A stretch of 17,716 nucleotides of DNA from CAZSAT01 sp964604675 (GCA_964604675.1 CAZSAT010000140.1:1-17716), one strand, 5' to 3'. Shown: positions 6,305-14,609, numbered from the stretch's first letter. Numbers and translations: made by a program. Notes: generated from the letters alone by a model not told the origin.

Positions 6305-7705
6305 ATGAGCATGTTGCTTCAGCTCTACGTCCTGGCCTGCACCGGTCGCCGCGCGCCAGACACCGAGGTCGCCCCCGAGGTGGGGGACAGCCAGCTCGAG
6401 ACCGCCCAGCCCGACACCGACACCGGCGAGGGCGTGGAGGTCGGCGACCTGAGCTTCGAGCGTCGCCCGAAGAACCTCCTCCTGATCGGCATCGACACCC
6501 TCCGGCGCGACGCCCTGGGTCGCTACGGCGGGGGTCCGGACACGCCCTTCCTCGACGGACTGTTCGAGCAAGGTGTGGCCTTGGATCAACACCGCTCCTG
6601 CTCCAACTACACCTTCCTGTCGCTGGTCTGCACCCTCACCGGTCGAGACGGCATCGACGCCGGCTTCGTGCCGCTGGAGAACGAGTCGATCCCCGGTGAC
6701 CTGCCCCTGCTCGCCGGCGTGTTGGCCGACGCCGGCTACGCGCGGTCGCTCATCTACACCAACGGGTTCTTCGCGCCGACCATCGGCATCCCCTTGGACT
6801 ACGACCACGTGGCCGAGCCCGACGACCTCGAAGCGAACGAGGTCGTCGCGCTGGGGCTGGAGCACCTCGACGACATGATGACCGGGTCGGAGCCGTGGTT
6901 CCTCCACCTCCACTTCATGGACCCCCACCTGCCGTACGACCCACCGGAGGGCTACGCCGACACCTCGAACCTCGGCCCCATCGACTGGGACTTCCGCACG
7001 GCCAACCACCACGTCACCGGCGAGATCGGCGACCTGTGGGACGACCTCGAGGAGGAGGACCAGGCGCTGGTGCTCGCCTGGGCTGAGACCCTGTACGCCG
7101 GTGAGGTGCGCTGGCTGGACGATCAGATCCAGGAGCTGTTCGGCGAGCTGGAGAGCCGCGGCGCGCTGGATGACACGCTCGTCGTCATCGCCTCGGACCA
7201 CGGAGAGGCCTTCTTCGAGCACGGAGAGGGCGCCCACGGCCAGACCATCTACACGGGTGAGAACGCCGCCGCGGCAGCGTTCTGGACCAAGGACGCCGCC
7301 TCGGGCGGGCCAGGCTTGAAGCCGCTGGCCCACACCGGCCTCACCACCCTCGAAGACCTCCTCCCCACCACCCTGGCAGCGCTCGGCATCGCCGCGCCCG
7401 CCACCACGGGGCTGCTCGTGGGCGATGCGCCCGACGATCGGCTGCTCTTGCCCTTCCGCGCGATGAAGAGCGGGCTCACGCCGAGCAGGATCATGATCGT
7501 CGGCGAGCGCAGCGGCAGCCGCCTCCACTACTGGACCGACGAAGGCAAGGTGCAGCTCTTCGAGGACGGCACCGACACCGACGACGTGTTCACGAGCCCG
7601 CTGGACACCGAGCCCGCCGAGCGGCTCGAGGCCATGGAGGCCGTGGTGCAGTCCATCTCCGAGCTGCACCCCGGCCAGTTCGACATCGAACCCCCTCAGG
7701 ACTGA
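6305..7705 (+). CDS. Lipoprotein of the alkaline phosphatase/sulfatase superfamily
   Basis: A 466-residue protein. MSMLLQLYVLAC is a short lipoprotein signal (lipobox VLAC, Cys12), followed by an acidic linker rich in Asp, Thr and Glu. The catalytic domain starts at LLLIGIDTLRRDALGRYG (metal ligand D64). The nucleophile segment is NYTFLSLVCTLTGRD; aligned with the sulfatase C/S-x-P-x-R box, Thr103 sits at the nucleophile position, and the Pro and Arg are missing. Later come HFMDPHLPY (D206, H208) and IASDHGEAFFEHGEGAHGQ (D298, H299, H311), the usual metal ligands. With Thr instead of a formylglycine-forming Cys or Ser, phosphoester or phosphonate chemistry is likelier than sulphate hydrolysis. 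The substrate is unknown. Only four bases separate it from the next gene, so the two form an operon. Confidence 0.82.
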   Translation: MSMLLQLYVLACTGRRAPDTEVAPEVGDSQLETAQPDTDTGEGVEVGDLSFERRPKNLLLIGIDTLRRDALGRYGGGPDTPFLDGLFEQGVALDQHRSCSNYTFLSLVCTLTGRDGIDAGFVPLENESIPGDLPLLAGVLADAGYARSLIYTNGFFAPTIGIPLDYDHVAEPDDLEANEVVALGLEHLDDMMTGSEPWFLHLHFMDPHLPYDPPEGYADTSNLGPIDWDFRTANHHVTGEIGDLWDDLEEEDQALVLAWAETLYAGEVRWLDDQIQELFGELESRGALDDTLVVIASDHGEAFFEHGEGAHGQTIYTGENAAAAAFWTKDAASGGPGLKPLAHTGLTTLEDLLPTTLAALGIAAPATTGLLVGDAPDDRLLLPFRAMKSGLTPSRIMIVGERSGSRLHYWTDEGKVQLFEDGTDTDDVFTSPLDTEPAERLEAMEAVVQSISELHPGQFDIEPPQD

Positions 7706-7709
7706 ACCC

Positions 7710-10217
7710 ATGCTGTCCGTCCTCCTGGCCATCCCGACCGCGGTGGCCCACCTGCCGCACGACGTGGTCACGGTGTCTGCGACCCCCCGCGATCTGGAAG
7801 CCGACCTGCCCTGGTACGGCGCGGCCGCGCCGATCAACACCGTGCTGGGACGGAGCGACGACCAAGGCAACACCTGGACCTTGATCGGCGGCGCCCCCAC
7901 CGTCGATGAGCTGCTCGGCGGGACCGTGCTCGACGACGGCACCGTGGCCTTGCTCGCCGAGGGCGGATGGTGGTGGCTGGGACCCGACAGCACCGAGTGG
8001 ACCAAGGTCGAGATGCCGAACGCCCGCGGCATCGCCGGCACCGATCGGCTCTTCGTGCACGACGGCTCCGTGCTCTTCACCGGCCACCCTGCCACGGGCA
8101 TGGATGCGAGCACGCCCTTCAACGGCCTGCGGCACCTCACGCGCAGCAAGACCGACGTGGCCGCGGTGGACGACGACGGCCAGGTCTGGATCGAGCGTTC
8201 CGGCTCCTGGCAGTCCCTCGGCAGCCCCGCCGTCGACACCTCGAGCGTGGCCGCGAGCGGCAACGAGGTCTACGCCGGCACGCGCAGCGGCGACGTCTAC
8301 CGGTACTGGGGCAAGGTCTGGAACCTCTGCGGCGAGCTTCCCGTGCCGGACGAGGGGCAGAGTTGGGAACCCGACGTGGTGCAGCTCGCCCTGACCGACG
8401 GTGCCGTGCTGGCCGCGCCCGCGTGGGAAGCCCCCATGGTCAGCTACGACTACTGCGCCACCTGGGTCGCCGACCGCACCGCTCCCACCCTCGACACCGT
8501 CTACGTCGGCAACGGCGCCGCCGAGAGTCCCGACGAGTCGTTCTCGGGCCTCGACGCCGACGGCGACCTGTGGGTGCTCGGCGGGTGGGGCGGGCTCTCG
8601 GTCACGCGCGACGGCGGCGAGAGCTGGAGCGAGGCACCGCTCGTGCCCCCGGACTACACGCGCGACCTGGCGCTCTCGCCGAACTTCGACGCGGACGGCA
8701 CGCTGTTCATCGGCGGCTACGCGGCCGGCGTGCACGTGAGCCACGACGGCGGCGAGACCCTCGAGGCTCCCAGCGGTGGCCTCGAGCTTCCCAACGTCCA
8801 GGGCGTGGAGATCCCGCGCTGGGCCACGTCCAGTGACTTCGTGCTGGGGATCGTGAACCACGTGCTCTGGCTCAGCGAGGATGGTGGCCAGAGCTGGGAC
8901 CGCGCCGGCACGCCGTACCAGACCGACAGCTTCGTGACGACGATGTGGCCCGACCGGATCTGGGTGGTCGCCGGTCAGAACGACGGCGTGCTGACGGAGT
9001 GGAACATCGCCGAGAGCACCGACGGCGGCGCGACGTGGTCGGGCATGGATCTCTTCGCCCCCGTCTTCGGGAACCACGTGCCGGGCGCCTTCAAGCAGGT
9101 CCCCGTGGATGGCGACTACTGGCTCTGTGCGCTCGACTCCGACCCGGTCCAGCTGGCCTGCAGCGAGGACGAGGAGACCTGGGACCTGCTGATCGACACC
9201 GATGTCGAGGACCGCGAGAAGGGCTCGCGCGCGAGCTCGCACGACCTCACCTGGTGGCCAGCCGACAACGCCGAACACCTCATCGCGCTGGAGTACGGAC
9301 GCGCTCACCTCTCCACCGACCGAGGGGCCACCTGGACCGAACCCGAGTGGCCCGACGAAGCGGACGGCCCCGTGCTGGTCACGGTCACCGACGACGACTC
9401 GATCTTCGCCACCTCGGCGGCTGGCCGGATCCTGCGCAGCCTCGACGGTGGCCTGTCGTTCGAGGACCTGGGCTTCGTCGTGCCTGCGGCCACCAAGACC
9501 CTGCACGCGCGGGAGGGCTTCGCCACCCACCCCGATCTCCTGCTCGCGTCGATCGACGGCGTGTACGTGGTCCAGGATGCCAACACCGACAGCCCCGTGT
9601 TCGGCCCCTTCGACGGCTTCATGCGCATCGACGTGGTGTCGGAGTACCTGTCCCGGGAAGGCTGCGGCGACGTCGAGCGAGGCATCGCCAACTTCGGCAT
9701 GAGCACGCGCCTGACCATCGTCGAGGGCTGTTCGGTCGCCGTCTACCTGGAAGGCGACCGCATCACGCTTCGTGGCGAAGCCGAAGGGAGCAGCCAGGTG
9801 AGCCTCTCGCTCGACGGCGTCGAGGTCGCCGAGCTGGGGGACAGCGAGGACACCGACGGCATCCTCTGGGAGACCGACGGCCTGGAAGACACCTGGCACC
9901 GGGTGGTGCTCACCGGCCTGGCCGGAAGCGACCTGCACCTCGACGCGGCGGAGTCGTACGGCGCCGCCCTGCTGTTCGGCGAGGCCTACGAACCGCCCGA
10001 CACCGGCAGCGACACGGCGATCGACTCCAGCCCCCCGGTCGACAGTGGCGGCACCCAAGGGGGGACGGACAGCGGCCCGGCGGATCCCGAAGACCCCGAC
10101 GACGGTCGCTGCGGCGGCTGCGCGGGCGGGCCGGCGGGCTGGTGGGTGGCCGCCCTTCCGTTCCTGTTCGCGCGCCGCCGGCGAAGCTGGAGCTGCTCCA
10201 CGACCTCGAGGGTCTGA
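7710..10217 (+). CDS. Secreted Asp-box (BNR) repeat protein with MYXO-CTERM-like tail
   Basis: An 835-residue exported protein with signal peptide MLSVLLAIPTAVA. At least seven Asp-box (S/T-x-D-x-G-x-T-W) motifs occur: SDDQGNTW, TRDGGESW, SHDGGETL, SEDGGQSW, STDGGATW, STDRGATW and SLDGGLSF. These mark sialidase/VPS10-type beta-propellers, though no catalytic sialidase residues were recognised. Residues from about 640 to 765 form a separate region with a possible beta-sandwich (CSVAVYLEGDRITLRGEA). A Pro/Asp/Ser/Thr/Gly linker then leads to RCGGCAGGPAGWW, a membrane segment and ARRRRS. That Cys-Gly, helix, Arg-cluster tail resembles the MYXO-CTERM sorting signal, although ten residues follow the Arg cluster where these tails usually end. 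It lies four bases after the sulfatase-like gene. Substrate or ligand unknown. Confidence 0.8.
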   Translation: MLSVLLAIPTAVAHLPHDVVTVSATPRDLEADLPWYGAAAPINTVLGRSDDQGNTWTLIGGAPTVDELLGGTVLDDGTVALLAEGGWWWLGPDSTEWTKVEMPNARGIAGTDRLFVHDGSVLFTGHPATGMDASTPFNGLRHLTRSKTDVAAVDDDGQVWIERSGSWQSLGSPAVDTSSVAASGNEVYAGTRSGDVYRYWGKVWNLCGELPVPDEGQSWEPDVVQLALTDGAVLAAPAWEAPMVSYDYCATWVADRTAPTLDTVYVGNGAAESPDESFSGLDADGDLWVLGGWGGLSVTRDGGESWSEAPLVPPDYTRDLALSPNFDADGTLFIGGYAAGVHVSHDGGETLEAPSGGLELPNVQGVEIPRWATSSDFVLGIVNHVLWLSEDGGQSWDRAGTPYQTDSFVTTMWPDRIWVVAGQNDGVLTEWNIAESTDGGATWSGMDLFAPVFGNHVPGAFKQVPVDGDYWLCALDSDPVQLACSEDEETWDLLIDTDVEDREKGSRASSHDLTWWPADNAEHLIALEYGRAHLSTDRGATWTEPEWPDEADGPVLVTVTDDDSIFATSAAGRILRSLDGGLSFEDLGFVVPAATKTLHAREGFATHPDLLLASIDGVYVVQDANTDSPVFGPFDGFMRIDVVSEYLSREGCGDVERGIANFGMSTRLTIVEGCSVAVYLEGDRITLRGEAEGSSQVSLSLDGVEVAELGDSEDTDGILWETDGLEDTWHRVVLTGLAGSDLHLDAAESYGAALLFGEAYEPPDTGSDTAIDSSPPVDSGGTQGGTDSGPADPEDPDDGRCGGCAGGPAGWWVAALPFLFARRRRSWSCSTTSRV

Positions 10218-10325
10218 CCGGAGCCGCAGGCGACCAGGAGGGGGCCGATGAGCACGCGACAAACGCGGGAACCAGCAGCGCCGCACGATTAGAGGGAACA
10301 CGACGACCGTCAAGCGGATTTCGGC

Positions 10326-12398
10326 ATGCACCTCGCCCTCCTGTTCTGCGCCTTCACGGCGTGCCGCACCAGCACCAAGGTCCACGTGGGGGACACGGGG
10401 CCGAGCGGCAGCCTCGAGGAGACCCCTTCGGAGTCCGACGACAGCGATGCCGGAGAGGTGGACGAGGCCCTCGACAGCCGGCCCGACGACTCCGGCCCTT
10501 CCCAGGACAGTGGTGCGCTTCCCGAGGACGCCGACGACGACGGCTGGTCGGACGACGAGGACTGTGACGACGCGGACGCCACGATCCACCCCGACGCCGA
10601 CGAACACTGCGACGGTCGCGACGAAGACTGCGACGACGACGTGGACGAGGACGCGGTGGATCCGGCCACCTGGTGGTGGGACTTCGACGCCGACGGGTGG
10701 GGCAGCGAGATCGTCTCCCACGAGGGATGCGCCCCCGAGGACGGGTACGTGGCGGAGACCGGTGACTGCGACGACGTCGATGCGGGCGTGAACCCAGGTG
10801 CCGACGAGGTGTGCAGCGGCGAGGACGAAGACTGCGATGGCCTCGTCGACGACGACGACGACAGCGTGGATCTGGGCACCGCCACCACCTGGTACGCCGA
10901 CGCCGACGCCGACGGCTACGGCGACCCCGACGACAGCGTGCTCGCGTGCGACGCGCCGAGCGCCCACGTCGGATCCGCTGGGGACTGCGACGACAGCGAC
11001 GACGACACCTACGAAGGCGGCGAGGAGATCTGCAACGACGGCGTGGACAACGACTGCGACGACAGCTCCGACGGCTGCGCGCTCGACACGAGCTACGACC
11101 TGGCCGACGCCGACTGGGTCCTTCGCTCCAACGGCGAGAACGATCACGTCGCCGTCGTGACCAGCGCGGACCTCGACGGCGACGGGCAGGACGACCTGGT
11201 GGTGGCGGCGCCGGATCATGACGGGGGTGGGAGCGCGTCGGGCAGCCTCTGGGTGCACGCAGGCCCGCTCACCAGCGGCCTGGTGTCGGACGGGATCGCG
11301 CTCACCGGCGGGGCCGCCGGCGACGCCGCTGGCTCCTCCCTGGCCACGGCCGACCTCGACGACGACGGCCAACCCGACCTCGTCGTGGGTGCCCCGACGG
11401 CCTCCCCCGGCGGCGCCGAGGAAGGGCAGGTCCACCTGATACTCGGACCGATCACCGCGGCCAGCGAGCTGGGCGCAAGCGACACCCTGGTGACCGCGAG
11501 CACGGCAGACTCTGCGCTGGGCTGCGCCCTCGCCACCGGCGATGTCGACGGCGACGGCGTCGCCGACCTCCTCATCGGCTCCTGGGGCGAGAGCGGCGAG
11601 TCGAGCGCTGGAGGGGGCGCGTGGCTGGTGCTCGGACCGATCACCGCCGCCAGCTACGACGACAGCAGCGCGGACGCGATCTACACCGGGCCCGAGGCCT
11701 CGGGCTACGCAGGCCAGGCCGTGGCCACGGGCGACTGGGACGGAGACGGCACGGACGACCTGGCCATCGCTGCCGCGTACGCAGACAGCTACGCCGGCCG
11801 CGTGTACGCCACCACGTCGGGAAGCGGAGCGATCTCGTTGACCGATGCCGACGCCCTGCACACCGGGGAGGCCACGGGCGACTTCGCCGGGTCCTCGCTG
11901 AGCGCCGGAGATCTCGACGGCGACGGCATCGAAGACCTGGTGGTCGGTGCCTACGGGCAGGACGACGGCGGCACCAACGCCGGTGCGGTGTACGTGGTGG
12001 CGTCGCCGCTGGACGCCGACGCGAGCCTGGCCGAAGCCCACGCCACGATCACCGGCGGGTCGGCCGGCGACCTGGCCGGCGTGGCCAGCGTGGTCGTCGG
12101 CGACGTGGACGGCGACGGTGCCGACGACCTGCTCGTCGGCGGATCCGACGCCGATCCCGGCGGGAGCGCCTCGGGAGCCGCCTGGTTGCTGTACGGACCG
12201 ATCTCGGGCACCACCAGCCTGTCTGCCGCCGACGTGAGCGTGCACGGCGAGGCCAGCGGCGATCGCGCGGGTAGCGGGCTGACCGGCGGGGACTTCGACG
12301 GCACCGGCTACGCCGACCTCGTGATCACCGCCCCCTACGACGACACCGAGGCGACGGACGGCGGCGCGGCCTACGGGATCCTCGGACAGGGTTTCTGA
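10326..12398 (+). CDS. MopE-repeat and seven-blade FG-GAP propeller lipoprotein
   Basis: A 690-residue protein. MHLALLFCAFTAC looks like a short lipoprotein signal (Cys13), followed by an Asp/Ser/Glu-rich linker. Residues from about 66 to 250 carry three MopE-type metal-binding repeats, each with a DxDxDGxG stretch, a DCDD core and a C-x-(D/G)-x-(D/E)-(D/N)-DCD ending (for example DGWSDDEDCDDADATIHPDA, HCDGRDEDCDDD, ADADADGYGDP, CNDGVDNDCDD). From about 260 to the end there are exactly seven FG-GAP calcium motifs: SADLDGDGQDDL, TADLDDDGQPDL, TGDVDGDGVADL, TGDWDGDGTDDL, AGDLDGDGIEDL, VGDVDGDGADDL and GGDFDGTGYADL. This predicts a seven-bladed integrin-alpha-like propeller. It is probably a surface calcium-binding adhesion or scaffold protein, but no partner is known. 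The 108-base gap before it shows no promoter I recognise. Confidence 0.85.
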   Translation: MHLALLFCAFTACRTSTKVHVGDTGPSGSLEETPSESDDSDAGEVDEALDSRPDDSGPSQDSGALPEDADDDGWSDDEDCDDADATIHPDADEHCDGRDEDCDDDVDEDAVDPATWWWDFDADGWGSEIVSHEGCAPEDGYVAETGDCDDVDAGVNPGADEVCSGEDEDCDGLVDDDDDSVDLGTATTWYADADADGYGDPDDSVLACDAPSAHVGSAGDCDDSDDDTYEGGEEICNDGVDNDCDDSSDGCALDTSYDLADADWVLRSNGENDHVAVVTSADLDGDGQDDLVVAAPDHDGGGSASGSLWVHAGPLTSGLVSDGIALTGGAAGDAAGSSLATADLDDDGQPDLVVGAPTASPGGAEEGQVHLILGPITAASELGASDTLVTASTADSALGCALATGDVDGDGVADLLIGSWGESGESSAGGGAWLVLGPITAASYDDSSADAIYTGPEASGYAGQAVATGDWDGDGTDDLAIAAAYADSYAGRVYATTSGSGAISLTDADALHTGEATGDFAGSSLSAGDLDGDGIEDLVVGAYGQDDGGTNAGAVYVVASPLDADASLAEAHATITGGSAGDLAGVASVVVGDVDGDGADDLLVGGSDADPGGSASGAAWLLYGPISGTTSLSAADVSVHGEASGDRAGSGLTGGDFDGTGYADLVITAPYDDTEATDGGAAYGILGQGF

Positions 12399-12399
12399 G

Positions 12400-12430
12400 C
12401 GGAATGCGCAGCGTTCGGTAAGCTTCCGCC
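12400..12430 (+). terminator. Inverted repeat between the FG-GAP gene and kinase 1
   Basis: GCGGAA (12400-12405) and TTCCGC (12425-12430) can pair across a 19-base loop, right after the stop of the FG-GAP gene and touching the ATG of the kinase gene. Without a T-run it is weak as a terminator. It could affect translation initiation of the kinase, because no clear Shine-Dalgarno is visible there. Confidence 0.2.
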
Positions 12431-13834
12431 ATGCTTCGGAACGACTGTGTCGATGCCCTGCTCATCGACGACGACAGCGACTACTTCGTGCTGGTGAGGA
12501 GCCTGCTCGAGGTGCGCCAACCCGAACGCTGGCGGGTTCGGTGGGCGAACACGCTGGACCAGGCCCTCGAGGCGATCCGGACGAAGACACCCGACGTCAT
12601 CCTGCTCGACCACCGTCTCGGGCCGAGCACGACCGGCCTCGCGCTCGTGCCGCTCTTGCTCGAGGCGGCGCCGGGGGCGACGGTGCTCTACCTGACGGGG
12701 TACGGCCGGAAGGTCGGTGCGGCGGCCATCGCCGCGGGCGCGCACGGCTGGATCGACAAGGGCCAGGTGAGCACAGAGACCCTGGAGCGCGAGATCGACG
12801 GTGCCTTGTCTCGACGGGTGGACGAGGAGCCCTCCCCCGATCGGCTCCGTGCGTTCTTGGCGACCCTGGTCGACGGTCTCGGCAACCCCACCACCATGGT
12901 GCGGGCGACGCTGCAGGACCTGTGCGACGCCACCCATGCGATCGAGCCGGAAGACCTCGAAGAGGCCCTCGAGCAGGTCGAACAGGTGTCCTGCGTGCTC
13001 GACGCCCTCGGCGTGGTCGCCTACCCGGACCGGACCCGCCTGGCAGGGCTCTCCCTGAACGATGCGCTCGCAGAAGCCCAGAGATCGGCCGAGCGCCGCT
13101 CGGGCGCACACCGCGTGGTCGTGCTCGGCAACGCGCTCCGCGTGGTCGGGCACCGGCCGTCCCTGGTCTACGTGTTGACGGAGCTCTTGACCAACGCCTT
13201 CGAGGCAGCCCCCGGTCGGGCGGTCACCATCCGGGTCACGCCGAGGAAGGGCTCGGTCCGCATCCAGGTGGAGGACCAGGGGCCGGGCTCGCCCGACTGG
13301 AGCCACGCCGCGGACCGCTGGACGAGCTCGAAGGGAGCGGACCACGCCGGACTGGGCCTGCACTTCTCCAAGATCCTGATGGACGCCATGGGCGGCCGCT
13401 TCGGGCTGGCGGCGAGCGGCGAAGGAAGCACCGCGTTCTTGGAGTTGCCGGCCGCGAGCGACACCCTCCCACGCCTGCTCATCGTCGACGACGAGCCGAT
13501 GATGCTCGCAACCCTCCAGCGCGCCCTCGTGGGTAGCTACGACATCACCACCGCCAGCGACCTCGCTACCGGGCGAGCGGCGCTCGAGCGCGAGACCTTC
13601 GACCTCGTGCTCAGCGACATCGTGATGCCCGACGGATCCGGGCTCGACCTGTACACCTGGGTGGTGGAGCACCGACCCGAGCTGGCCCGACGCTTCGTCT
13701 TCATGACCGGGCATGCACGGGACAGCCGGGCCGCCGGCATGTTCCGGCGCACGGCCTTGCCCGTCGTGGCCAAGCCCTTCAAGCTCGCCGAGCTTCGCCG
13801 GGTGCTGGCTGGCCTGATCCGAGAGGACGGGTAG
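12431..13834 (+). CDS. REC - degenerate kinase core - HATPase - REC signalling protein (kinase 1)
   Basis: A 467-residue soluble protein with no membrane segment. Receiver 1 (about 8-128): acidic cluster D13-D15, phosphoacceptor D60 in VILLDHRLG, T89, K110. A dimerisation-helix region follows (about 136-196), in which LATLVDGLGNPTTMV aligns with the H-box LxxxxHELRNPLT but has Asp148 where the phosphorylated His belongs. HATPase domain: N-box ELLTNAFEA (N255), G1 EDQGPG (D282), G2 GLGL (307-310). Receiver 2 (about 347-465): D353/D354, phosphoacceptor D396 in LSDIVMPDG, T426, K448. Both receivers look functional, while His autophosphorylation in the usual place is impossible. It may act as a phospho-regulated ATPase or partner, or receive phosphate from another kinase such as the one at 14684. 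It converges with the PilZ-like gene two bases away. Confidence 0.85.
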   Translation: MLRNDCVDALLIDDDSDYFVLVRSLLEVRQPERWRVRWANTLDQALEAIRTKTPDVILLDHRLGPSTTGLALVPLLLEAAPGATVLYLTGYGRKVGAAAIAAGAHGWIDKGQVSTETLEREIDGALSRRVDEEPSPDRLRAFLATLVDGLGNPTTMVRATLQDLCDATHAIEPEDLEEALEQVEQVSCVLDALGVVAYPDRTRLAGLSLNDALAEAQRSAERRSGAHRVVVLGNALRVVGHRPSLVYVLTELLTNAFEAAPGRAVTIRVTPRKGSVRIQVEDQGPGSPDWSHAADRWTSSKGADHAGLGLHFSKILMDAMGGRFGLAASGEGSTAFLELPAASDTLPRLLIVDDEPMMLATLQRALVGSYDITTASDLATGRAALERETFDLVLSDIVMPDGSGLDLYTWVVEHRPELARRFVFMTGHARDSRAAGMFRRTALPVVAKPFKLAELRRVLAGLIREDG

Positions 13835-13841
13835 CGCTACC
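13830..13841. other. Palindrome holding both stop codons of a convergent gene pair
   Basis: GGTAGCGCTACC is a perfect 12-bp palindrome. It contains the TAG of kinase 1 on the plus strand (13832-13834) and the TAG of the PilZ-like gene on the minus strand (13839-13837). The stem is too short and lacks a T-run to be a convincing terminator. Confidence 0.4.
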
Positions 13842-14556
13842 GCTCGCCGCGCAGCCCCGCCGCACGGGTGAGCTTGGCGCGCATGGCGGGCACGAGCCGG
13901 AAGCGAATCGTGCGAACACCTTCCTCGTCCACGTACCGGGCGCGCACCGCCACGGTCTGACCGTCGGGCAGCACCGTGCGGAGCATGGTGCGCTGCCCGA
14001 TCCTGAAGGGCAGCTCCAAGGCCAGGCGCCCCCTGCGCAGGCCCTGTTCCCAGTCGAGAGCCAGCGCTTCCGGAGACCCCCACATCACCGTGACGCGCTC
14101 GCCCGACGGCGCCCAATGCACCCTGCGCGGCTCGGTCGTGGCCGGGCCCACGGCCCCGAGCAACGCGGCGCCGAGCTCCGAGGGCGGTGGACGCTCGTGC
14201 GGCTCGTCCAGCCACGAGTCGGGGCCCAGCAGGCCTTCGTCGGCAGCGTGACGCGCAGCCTCCCGCAACAACGCCTGCTGATCGTCCCGGAGCTCCAGCA
14301 GGCGGACCCCGGCCTCGAGCTGCTCGGTGCCGGTGGCGCCTTGGCTCTCGAGGAGCGCGTCGCCCACAAGCACCTCGGACACGCCCGCGAGCTCGGCGCG
14401 AACACGCAGGTGCGCCACCTCCGGAAGCGCCTGGTGACGTGCGATCCTCGCGTAGAGCAGATCGCCAGCCAGGGCGACGACTGCGCCGAAGACGGTGCGG
14501 TCGCCCGCCGCTACGTGCAAGGCCACGGTGCCGGCAACGGGAACTCGCTCGCTCAC
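13837..14556 (-). CDS. Tandem PilZ-like domain protein (tentative)
   Basis: A 239-residue soluble protein. Two halves (about 8-105 and 150-232) share a small beta-barrel pattern: strand, glycine turn, strands ending in a basic or hydrophobic L-x-L or F-R-L, then a short helix. Examples are AAGDRTVFGAVVALAGDLLY ... GVRLLELRDDQQALLREAAR and EQGLRRGRLALELPFRIGQR ... IRFRLVPAMRAKL. This resembles the PilZ domains frequent in myxobacteria, but the c-di-GMP motifs RxxxR and D/NxSxxG are not intact, so nucleotide binding is doubtful. The GTG at 14556 is chosen because AAGGAG lies five bases upstream; longer in-frame starts would run into the divergent kinase. It is convergent with kinase 1 and divergent from kinase 2, suggesting a signalling role with one of them. 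Confidence 0.5.
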   Translation of the reverse strand: MSERVPVAGTVALHVAAGDRTVFGAVVALAGDLLYARIARHQALPEVAHLRVRAELAGVSEVLVGDALLESQGATGTEQLEAGVRLLELRDDQQALLREAARHAADEGLLGPDSWLDEPHERPPPSELGAALLGAVGPATTEPRRVHWAPSGERVTVMWGSPEALALDWEQGLRRGRLALELPFRIGQRTMLRTVLPDGQTVAVRARYVDEEGVRTIRFRLVPAMRAKLTRAAGLRGER

Positions 14557-14584
14557 GACGCTCCTTATAGGCGTCCAGACGGCA

Positions 14585-14609
14585 CGATGCACGCGAAGCG
14601 CTTGCATCG
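14585..14609. promoter_or_regulatory. Inverted repeat in the divergent promoter region, possible operator
   Basis: CGATGCA (14585-14591) and TGCATCG (14603-14609) are perfect inverted arms, with CGC-GAA-GCG also self-complementary inside. The repeat sits in the 127-base gap between the divergent PilZ-like and kinase 2 starts, so a dimeric regulator bound there could control both. A TTGACT box at 14625-14630 lies on the kinase side but has no good -10 at 17 bases (TTCAGG). Confidence 0.35.

Noticed and set aside
10845..10865. GAC trinucleotide tract as a mutational hotspot
   Set aside because: It simply encodes consecutive Asp residues in a MopE-type metal-binding repeat; similar GAC-rich runs occur throughout this gene.
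7590..12245. 1551-codon open frame on the minus strand
   Set aside because: It is the antisense of three plus-strand genes that have signal peptides, Asp-box, MopE and FG-GAP motifs. The translation is Val/Gly/Ala/Arg-rich low complexity, as expected for a GC-rich shadow frame.
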